Assembly (NCBI GenBank): GCA_012934845.2
Contig: WNNJ02003666.1
Coordinates: forward strand, 1 to 64,000
Direction: 5' to 3'
DNA length: 64,000 nucleotides
DNA from: Pomphorhynchus laevis
Lineage: Eukaryota > Acanthocephala > Palaeacanthocephala > Echinorhynchida > Pomphorhynchidae
In this document: positions 55,408 to 64,000 of the stretch, in pieces
Numbering within the stretch: the stretch's first letter is position 1
Layout: each line of letters opens with the position of its first letter
Translations under genes and position numbers: made by a program
Notes under the pieces: model-generated
What the model was told of the DNA's origin: nothing
Seen by the model: only the letters and a program-made list of their open reading frames with translations
The model's database searches: none

Positions 55408-58400
55408 CTAATAATTCAAAATTAATATAAAATCGACATTATTGAATATTATACTGTGCATTAGTAATTCCGCATTACGTCTATCCGACTTTATGTAAAA
55501 TGACGTCACCAAAAATCCCAAGCCTCCTAGCACAGCGATAAAAGGGTTCAGAAACAGACTATTTCGCATCGCCAAGAACTGTTGCAAGGTTGTCGTATTC
55601 CCTTTATATCCAGACTCAATAAGATCGGATATCTAAACATGTCGAGTCATAAATTTAAATAGTGAGAGCATAAAAGAGGAACCTGGCCTATGATGTAGGG
55701 GCTCGATGCATCACCGAAAAGATGTGAAATCAATATTTGTACAGCTTCGGCAGTTGCGCGTTTGGCAGGCACGACTACAAACTATTGTTGGGAGAGTAAG
55801 ATAAAACAAATTTTATCTGATAATTACCAAAATGATGTCAGCAATAAGTGGCCAGGTAAATGATACGCTCATCGTAGTAAGAAATATAAACGTCTAGAAA
55901 ATAAATTTATGTGTTTTGTTCTTTTAATAAGTTTTGTACCCATGCTACTGTCACGGAATAATTTGCAAGGTATATAGATATAAACATGCAAGGCACCGAG
56001 AATAGTACACTGAATCCACACACTAAGGGATCGGCACGTTGGGTCCTCTGCTTCAATCTTAATTTAATAAATCAACTGAAAGAAAGAAGAAATAAGTAAC
56101 TGAAACAAGTAAGGCAATAATAATAAAGGAATTTAAACATTATTTTAGGATTTATCCACTGGGAAGTAGATATATCTTCTTAGTAGATATTATCTTTCTA
56201 ATAAGACAGAAGCAAATAAAACGTTTTGTTTCTGGTGGCAGCAGCTAACGAAATATAAAAATGGTGTTCATTGATCCTGCTCCGAATTTCCGAATTTAAA
56301 CAATATATGAGTGTCAAATAAATATCGAAGATCTACAAGGAAGCATGTTGTTATAATATGTTCTAAAATAAATAATTTACATTTTATAATATCATGTGCT
56401 ATGAAATATAGTTTGACTATTATGCTGTATATTATATGTATTATGAACATATGATGTTATTATGATGTTTCAAATGAATTTAGTCATAGTTTAGATAGAT
56501 TAATTTGATATACAATAATTTGATAAATACCTTTTATAAATAAATTTAAAATATTTGAAAATAAATAGCGGCTTTGAGGAATTTGATTATATTAAAAACA
56601 TGAATATTATCGCGAAATGATTTATGTATTGCTTCTTTTATGCTTTTATTTTTTAATGTTTAATTTAAAAATTAAACATGGGCATTCGTGTGATATTTTA
56701 ATTGATAAGGGCTGTTTAGAACAAGATATGTTTTGTATGCCATACAAATATCCTATCAAGTATAGACAACGTGTAATGAAGGTAATTCAATGGAAAAAGT
56801 CACTTGTTGACTATATGCCGACTCCAGTAGAATTTAATGATCTACAAGGAAGCATGTTGTTCAAATTAATAATTCAAATTCGAAATCAAAATGTTGTAGA
56901 TTCACAGACAATGCCACTATTGTCATGATGGAGATTAACAATTTAAGTCTAGAAATAAAGTTAAATTTTAACAAATCACGCGTTAAATATCTCTGCTCCT
57001 AAAATATCTTGTCATTTTATGGTAAATTTTTTATGTTTATATTGCATTAACATTAAATTATCTGAGAATAATTTATTAAGGTACTTAAGCCTTTAGTAGT
57101 GGCCCAACAACATTTGAAAATTTAAGAAGACAATATACAACAGATCACAACAATCAAAAATATAGTCTTTCATAAATCCAAAGTTTTTAAAGTTTTTGTG
57201 ATCATTCAATTTCGCCAATATCTTTCAGTGTAAGCATTTGAAACAATGCGTAACTGATAACATTGAAGCTTGCACCATTTACATGTAAATGGGGCTTTAT
57301 GTTTTCATTTTTCAAATATTAATTAAATATTACACATTTAATTCAACAAATTATTAATAGTAGTAAATCCTTTGTGTTATTATTTAACGTAATTAACTTA
57401 ATTAAAATCAAAATTACAGTTTAGTCATATGCCCAATAGCAGAACACAAGTTGTTATTATATAATAAAAATGTGTTCGTACTTAAAGCAATAATTGAAAA
57501 GTGCGTTTAATGAATAAAAGCACCTACCTTGTGCTCGAGATGGAACCAAATATAACTCCGAACAATCCTCCAAGGCATGTGACAATACCGAAATACAACG
57601 CTACACTAAACAATAATACCCTGGGCTGCTGACAACTATTTGGAAATTGGTTTACTTTGACTCGTCATTGGATGTTAGTTTATGAGCAAGGGTCATATAG
57701 CTTACACTCCACCATGTTACAGAACCAATAACAAATGCCACTGCCGTAAAAGAAGCTGTAGTCAGTAAGTAAGTTTTGCTAAATTACGTTTGATCTTTTT
57801 CTTAAATTGTGCTATAAACTTAAAAATTACTTTTTTAATAGAAACATAATATCCTCTCTGTAAGTTGATTTTCTTGTTTGTGTTGCATTATCAGCTAAGC
57901 CTCTGTTCGGCTCTTTTACGACAAATAACAAAAGCAACACAGCGATTAGACCTAGCACTGGAGTAACCTTAAGGCATTTTAAGTAAAATCTTTGAAACGC
58001 ATCTACAACAACAAATCAAATTTAATCAAATCATTTGTAAGTTAAGTTTTGATCGAAATTTTATTAAATTCGGTTTAAATTTATTGCAGTAACTTAACTG
58101 AGAAGCAGGTAAAGGCATCTAAAATTCAGCATTAAACTGTTTTCAATATTTCACTGATATCTCGAAAATGAATAAGCCAGATGGGATTATTAGCAAATTC
58201 GTTCGAATTGCAAGTGAAAATTTTAATATTTCATAAAAACCGTGATGATTTTGACGCAAAATCAGATAAAAAGGTATAAATTAGTTGTAAGTGATAGCCA
58301 TATATTAAAGTCATATATCAATGCATCGTTCTGTTCTATTTAAAAATGCATTTAGGCTATAATTTCAATGTATCGTAACCTAAAGAACACACTACCATCA

Positions 58401-61400
58401 TTAATTGACAATTTAATAAACAAATAAGCAATTCACAATTTCGACGAATCAGGTCGAATTATGAAGAAGATAGCAACATGTTCAATTGTGATTTTAATAG
58501 AGCTTTTCTGAAATCAAAGAAGGAGTTTAATGATTATGACTTGGTTGTTGCTAAATCAGATAAATTAATTTTAATGAATAAATATTTATCATTAGGTTAC
58601 CCTATATTAAATAATGGAAAGTTTGTAAAACTGATAACGAATCATAATAAGCTTAGCAGACAAATGAGCTTAATAAATTTCTCAATATATTACGTCATGA
58701 TGGTAAAATTAACGAAAATTATAAAATGTCACGCTAAGAATTCCAAGCATGACTATATGTATTGAAAATAATTTTTCAAACATGAATTTTTCGTTTTAAA
58801 GATGCCCCTTCCACCTATATAATTTAATTAGAAATAAATATTCTTAAGACATTTAAATCTGTACTGCGATGCCATTTCTTTATTTACTAACTTTTTGTTG
58901 TTGTTAGTTATCATTAATAGCTCCAGTGATATTTTAGAAGTAGTTAATATTTTATTTGTTGATATAAATACTATTAACATACACCTTATATAACAAGGTA
59001 TCTGTTAACATGCGCACCTTATATAATAAATAATAGACACCTTACATCTTAATAACATACACTTATATAATAAATAAAACACCTTATTCTCTGACATACA
59101 CGTTATATATAAATTACATGAAGTTGGAAGTTATGAAAAAGGATATCGTAGTTGTTTTCTATTGCGAAATCCCCTTGTGTGATCTAGCTCAATTGGTTAG
59201 ATATAATGAAAGTATCCTTCAAACGATCATTAGCATATATTCAATGATCTCTAAATCACACAAGTGATATTCTTATAATATTAACAATATTATAATATTA
59301 ATATTAATCAGAGTTATAATATTAATATTATAATATTAATATTAATATAATATTAATATATTAATTATACTATTAATATTAATATTAATCTGAGTTATAT
59401 TTCTTTACTTTCTTGATGTAAGTAAACACATTACTAATGAATTACTAATTCATTAATTAACACATTAGTACGAATAATAATGTTTTAAGATAATCATTCG
59501 TCAGATATCATTAATAATAAATGTAAATTCATTTAAATTTTATCGTTAATGTTTTTTATAACGTTATTGTTTTTTCTGATGAAAATATCAAGGAAAAACA
59601 ACTAAAAACGATAGAATAACATTTTTTAATTGTCGTTTGAATATTTACCTCAAATATGTGCATCAAATTTTGTTAAATTTTGTAACAACAAAAAATGCAA
59701 GATAATAATTTTTCCATATGGCTAATAATAAATTTAAGGTGTTTCACCAAATAGAACAATATTTTCACGTCGTTAGCGATAAAAATATTATTATCATCAT
59801 ATTTCTTTAATGAAGGTTTATCGAAATTTTTAAAACTGTAAATCGAATTATTATTAAATATTAAATTATTATTAAATTTTTCAAATCGAATTATTTGATA
59901 TGTCATAACACTAATGTCTGAAAATAGTTGTGTTAAGTATAAAATCCTATTTTTATACATTTTGTTGCCTTTGGACGAGTCCACTATTCCCGGCTAAAAG
60001 CAAAATTCTCCTCTTTGAAAAACGTGAAGTTTATTTTTTATTTCTTATTTGAGGATTGAATAAAGTGGTTACCTTTTAAAAATTTCGTTTTAGAGTTTTT
60101 CTGCAATGTAAAAATTGATAAAATTTTAATTTGATATCAATTTATTAGTTTTTGCTAAAAGGTAAACAGTAACTTACAACAATCTAATATGATATTTTTC
60201 AAATAATAATTTAATGAGGGCGATGAATAATAATATAATTTAATGATAATTTAATGATGAATTAAATAATAATTTAATAACTTGTTTTTTTTATTGATAA
60301 AACTTTTGTTTACTCTATAACCAACAATATTAATCCATTACAATAGATAAAGCAATTATTTCGTAATAAAAACACGATTTAGGCACAAAGTAAATCTTTA
60401 ATAAATAAATTATATTTTATAATTATAATTTTTATTAATATAAGTTATATTATTTTTATTATTTTAATATCTTATTTAATTAATTTAAAATGATAAGTTT
60501 AGTAACACCCTTTATTATTATCTCTACTTACCCGCAAGGCCCATTGCCAAGAATTCATAAGGATTGCCACTTTCGAGCCAATTATATAACCCAGCCCACT
60601 GAAATATTGAGATTAAATGTTTGGATAAAAAATTCTCAGAACTTTAATACCTTCCAAGTGGGATAGCTACGTAATAAATAGCAAGCATTTTTGTTCTCAT
60701 TGCACCTTCATACAAATCCCCGATTACTGACGGCGCTATGCACGAATAACTGGCTTCGCCAATGCCCACCATTCCACGGCAAAAGAAAAACCAAATTAAA
60801 TGCTATAAAACAAAAAGCTACACAAAATTTAAAAACTATAATACCGATGGTCTTGCAAATGAGCCAAGTAATGTAAATGCAGACCAAATTGTGACTCCTA
60901 GAGCCATAAGTAATCTTCTGTTGTACCGATCGCCTAGATAACCGAATACGGGCGCAAGCAACATATATGTACATATAAATACTGTTGATATAAGTCCAGC
61001 ACATGTGTTATTAATCTCAAAATAAGATTTTATATCACCGAGTAATCCTAGAAAATAGAAAATATTATAAAATCATTTATATAACAAATGAAAATTATAA
61101 TAAATGATTAGTAAATTCATTTATATAATAATTTATAATTTTAAATATTATATAAAATATAGTGAAATGTGACTTAAAGATGTACTCTACGATTTTGTAC
61201 AAAAAGCGTCGCAGTGTATCCTGTTATAATTTCGATACATTTTAGCACATTAAAGTCGATGTGATCAAAATGTTATGAACATTTTGTTTGATATTTTACT
61301 AACCACTTTTAGCATCTTTAAAAAATTATTGTAATTTTAAATAATAATTCTAAGAACAGTAAATAACAGTAATTAATAAAAGTAAAATTATTTAAATCTT

Positions 61401-63392
61401 TTACTGGCAATCGCCAGTAAACAATCAATAAATTATTGTAAATTTTATTTAAATAATAAAAAAACAGCAAAACAATTATGGCTTATCTTCTTCATATTAT
61501 CATCTCATGAGAATTGATATTACCATATAATCAAATTAATAAACCCAGAAATTGAAAATGACGTCATTTAATATTCTTACAATAAGCTCAAACACTATCG
61601 AATTGGAAAGCTAGAGGCCGTAACTTTACATTTCACAACATTCTAATTTAGTTCATATATTCATCTAGATGTTTTCTACGTGCTGATAAAATTTAAGTTA
61701 ACCAATTAATAAACAATTAATCGATAATTTAAAACTTTTGTTTTTCTATTAAACTTTTAATATAATTTTTTTCCTACTTTCAAAGAAAGAAGGAAAATTG
61801 TATTTTATATTTCGCTAATCTCTGTAAGCATCTTCAGAAAATTACAATTGTAATTTATTTTAGCCTAGTGAGGTTATTTATGGTGAATAAATTACCTCAC
61901 TAGGTAGAGGTTGTTGCCGAATTGTCGCGGCACTCGTTGGATCCTTAATGGATACGGCATGTATAATGATGGTTTATGATATATTTCATAAATCATATTA
62001 ACTTTTAATATAATTTTTAATTAGTTGATAATTATCTATTATTGATAAAGAATTATTGGAGCTCGATCAAATTAAAACGGAAATTTTTTATTGATACTTC
62101 GCTAACCTCTGTTAGCATCTTTAGAGAATTTTCTGAAGATGCTAACAGAAGTTAGCGAAATATCAAAAATAATGTCCTCTTTTCTTTAATCCAGCTCCAA
62201 TAATTCTTTACCTCTACTATTTACAATCAATATAATTCTTTTATCGCTAATTCTATGGATTCATTATTACATGCTCCATAAATAAAGAATATATTTAAGT
62301 AATTACCCATAAAATTACATAATTGCATAATTACTAATTACATAATTTTCTGAAAATAAATATAATTGTTTTTTACAATATAAAAAACATTGTAATTTTC
62401 TGAAGATGCTAACAAAGGTTAGTGAAATATCAATAAAAAGTATCCTCTTTTCTCTGATCCAGCTTCAATGATTCTTTATAAAAATTACTCGCGGTATTAA
62501 ATTTTAACATAAATAATCGAAATATTGTACTAAAATGATAGTTAAAGAATAAAAATATCGAAAATGCTATAATTTAAAAAAATAAGAATGTTACCGAATT
62601 AAAAGCAATCGACTTGTTTTCTCCAAAATGGATGAGTAAATATTTTCCAATTTAATTAAATATTTACGAATTTAGATTAACCAATTTAAAAAATAAAGAA
62701 ATGAATTACCTTCAATTAATTATAATTAATATATAAATTTTAATATATTGATTTAAATTATTATATAAATTATAAGGAGATTGATTCAAATAGAGTAAGG
62801 AGCATATATCCAATCTAAAATTTGTATTAAATAACTTTGAAAATTTGTGTTTATAAATTCAAACGCTACATCGTGATATGTGCTTATAATCGTAATAAAT
62901 TACACATTTAGTAATATGTAAATATTACGAAATAAAATATTTAACAAATTAGAATTAATTATATAAAAAGATAAATCACTGAATTATACAGCATGTGATC
63001 CAAAAAGTTTGATAGTGTAATAAAGATAGATGTAATAAGTCAAGTACTTAGGTGACGATACTTTAAGCTGATTAGTTTTAGTCAAATTAACAATGGGATT
63101 TATACCATCTATCTAATAATCTATTTAATTGGAGAAGGTCCACTAATCGAATAAGTTCACTTAAAAATATGCAAGTTCAAAATTATCAAAATTAATTTTA
63201 AATTTTCATAAAAAAATATGAACGTTCTTTAAACAGCTTAAATTTTTAAAAGTAAGAACAAAACCAACCAGGTAAAGTTGATCGATCCATGTAATTTAAT
63301 AGATTTATACAGAAAAGAATTATCATGTTAATGGACTTTTGTCTGTTTCTCGACGATACATATCGTTCACTTGTTGGTTGCAGTGAATCCAT
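55408..63392 (-). CDS. spin: Spinster (SPNS) major facilitator transporter, complete, 11 exons
   Basis: Exons on the minus strand: 63392-63269, 61047-60845, 60802-60651, 60598-60532, 57967-57831, 57778-57656, 57620-57528, 56057-55940, 55893-55828, 55781-55683, 55632-55408. Together they give 468 aa, with GT-AG junctions and matching phases. The start is [21 protein letters not shown]1 contains [11 protein letters not shown], typical of SPNS proteins, then [58 protein letters not shown] is the most diagnostic block. Later blocks are [93 protein letters not shown] and [12 protein letters not shown]. Spinster proteins export lysophospholipids, sphingoid bases or sugars from lysosomes or across the plasma membrane; the substrate cannot be told. 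One exon joins across a 35-bp intron (57621-57655), and the C-terminus is short. Confidence 0.93.
56617..56928 (+). pseudogene. Unrecognised 103-aa ORF antisense in a Spinster intron
   Basis: Reads [19 protein letters not shown] and [20 protein letters not shown], protein-like in composition, after a hydrophobic start. I do not recognise the family. GATCTACAAGGAAGCATGTT occurs both here (near 56838) and at about 56330, so part of it is repeated locally. It could be a retrocopy or repeat fragment. It lies in intron 56058-57527. Confidence 0.3.
58478..58770 (+). mobile_element. Penelope-like RT N-terminal fragment
   Basis: Reads [20 protein letters not shown], then [20 protein letters not shown], with a frameshift to [19 protein letters not shown]. 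This order (LVV.K.DK...LM, DGKF, then a short helix and G.I) is the N-terminal region of Penelope reverse transcriptases, which copy 1 at 37.5-38.7 kb lacks. It lies antisense within Spinster intron 57968-60531. Confidence 0.5.
59118..59285 (+). repeat. Diverged single copy of the 441-bp repeat head
   Basis: Reads GGATATCGTAGTTGTTTTCT, then TTGCGAAATCCCCTTGTGTG and ATCTAGCTCAATTGGTTAGA, aligning to the start of the 52.4-kb unit. At the position of ACCTAGCAACTATTCATTA it has TAGCTCAATTGGTTAGA, a better tRNA A box. This suggests the family was originally tRNA-headed. Confidence 0.6.
59286..60531. other. Rest of a long Spinster intron, no gene seen
   Basis: AT-rich with a dense AATATTAATATT block at 59278-59400. 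No conserved protein was recognised on either strand; the minus-strand open stretch at 59673-59984 is low-complexity. Confidence 0.55.
61765..61858 (-). repeat. Hammerhead-like hairpin repeat, copy d
   Basis: Minus-strand CTGAAGA then T, GCTTAC with loop AGAG and ATTAGC, then GAAATAT and a TTTTCCTTCTTTCTTTGAAA tail. Same family as 62044-62210. Confidence 0.65.
61864..61904. repeat. 18-bp inverted repeat (one mismatch)
   Basis: CCTAGTGAGGTTATTTAT (61864-61881) and ATAAATTACCTCACTAGG (61887-61904) around a 5-nt spacer. It abuts the hammerhead-like copy at 61765-61858 and is distinct in sequence from it. Confidence 0.85.
62044..62210. repeat. Head-to-head pair of hammerhead-like repeats (about 83-bp arms)
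   Basis: Arms 62044-62127 and 62128-62210 form a nearly continuous palindrome from AAAGAATTATTGGAGCT to AGCTCCAATAATTCTTT. The right arm has CTGAAGA (62133-62139), an extra T, GCTAAC (62141-62146), loop AGAA, GTTAGC (62151-62156), GAAA (62157-62160). It lies within the 2.2-kb first intron of Spinster. Confidence 0.85.
62393..62480 (+). repeat. Hammerhead-like hairpin repeat, copy g
   Basis: CTGAAGA, T, GCTAAC, loop AAAG, GTTAG, TGAAATATCAATAAA, then CCTCTTTTCTCTGATCCAGC. It closely matches the right arm at 62128-62210. The GAAA box is preceded by T instead of C. Confidence 0.75.
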
Positions 63393-64000
63393 CTATGAAA
63401 ATAGCCGGTAATTATGCAAATAAAGTAATTTAGAACTGTGTCTTATTGAATAAATTGAAATAAATATGTTTATTTAAATCTAAATTATTTTAAATTAATT
63501 ATTATTTTTTAAAACTACAATATTTTCAAAAAACGTATCGATAGAAGTTATAAGTCAAGAAGCAACATGATTTATTTATTAAACTCAGATATATTTACAT
63601 CTACAATTTTTAAACTCATAATTGCATTCTCAATTCAAGATATTATAATTTGTTTTTTGTCTTTTCAAAAATCAAACAATTACAAACAAAATAATGTAAT
63701 AAAAACGTATTATATAAAAGTATCTTCGATATAGAGAGCACATGCACTTTGAAGACAGAGCCACATTGAGTGGTTACAAACAAATCAATTTATGTCGAAC
63801 AAATTTGCATTATATATAACAGAGTAGTAAAGATTATATCAACGTAAATATAAAAAATAAAATCATTTAAGGATGTAATCAAACTGTGAATGTTTTGTTG
63901 AAAATTTCACAACAGCGTCATTCAAATAAAATCAAAGCTGATAAAAATGTTGTTTTTTTTAGAAACCATTAAAATCACAGTTGCTTGATTGGTTACGAAA
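63393..64000. other. 5' flank of Spinster
   Basis: AT-rich region upstream of the Spinster start codon; it would hold its promoter and 5' UTR on the minus strand. No convincing TATA box or initiator could be chosen in such AT-rich sequence. Confidence 0.5.

Noticed and set aside
59673-59984. 103-aa minus-strand frame as an extra Spinster exon
   Set aside because: Exons on both sides join in phase without it, and it has Asn/Ile/Lys-rich low-complexity composition.
61839-61852. AATTACAATTGTAATT palindrome as a regulatory site
   Set aside because: It is the outer edge of a hammerhead-like repeat copy in AT-rich sequence; no reason to call an operator.
1-64000. CRISPR array or bacterial operon structure
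   Set aside because: Spliceosomal introns and animal retroelements show nuclear eukaryotic DNA; no array of short repeats with unique spacers was seen.

Overview
The window is nuclear DNA of an AT-rich animal. The host genes are split by GT-AG introns that are either tiny (35-52 bp) or long (about 0.8-2.6 kb), and more than half of the sequence is decayed retroelements and short repeats. Helminth-like features (micro-introns, CR1/L2/I-type LINEs, Ty3/gypsy and Penelope-like elements, hammerhead-bearing tandem repeats) would fit a flatworm or another spiralian. I cannot fix the species from sequence alone.

Three host genes are clear. (1) Positions 853-17234, + strand: the last 16 exons of glycogen phosphorylase, reading in one frame for 757 codons to a stop. 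About the first 80 residues, including the N-terminal phosphorylation segment, lie left of the window. (2) Positions 34774-35949, - strand: an intact, intronless 391-aa SLC35G/EamA-type drug/metabolite transporter. (3) Positions 55408-63392, - strand: a complete 11-exon Spinster (SPNS) major-facilitator gene of 468 aa, with one 35-bp intron and three long introns filled with repeats.

Between and inside these genes is a transposon graveyard. It holds endonuclease-domain fragments of an RLE-type LINE inside phosphorylase introns (13.5 and 15.6-16.2 kb), a minus-strand Ty3/gypsy pol (20.6-23.2 kb), three copies of one I/Jockey-like LINE (23.6-27.0 +, 29.3-30.8 -, 30.8-33.8 +) and a plus-strand Ty3/gypsy copy (27.0-29.1 kb). 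Further right are a Penelope-like element (37.5-38.7 kb -), a second RLE-type LINE (39.2-41.9 kb +), several CR1/L2-like LINE pieces (42.4-48.5 kb), a tRNA-derived SINE (49.5-49.7 kb) and a second Penelope remnant (50.0-50.9 kb -). Nearly all copies are frameshifted, truncated or missing catalytic residues.

The most interesting signal is a concentration of hammerhead-ribozyme sequence. Two copies of a roughly 245-bp repeat (51.4-52.1 kb) each hold a complete minimal hammerhead: full core, stem II, a 3-bp loopless stem III and a 5-6 bp stem I. Their predicted cleavage sites are 464 nt apart on the same strand, as in a retrozyme-like unit. At least a dozen further hammerhead-like hairpins occur: in a 441-bp tandem repeat with a tRNA-like pol III head, in a roughly 390-bp satellite and a SINE where the core boxes are in permuted order, in four copies at 18.4-19.0 kb, and as head-to-head palindromes inside phosphorylase and Spinster introns.
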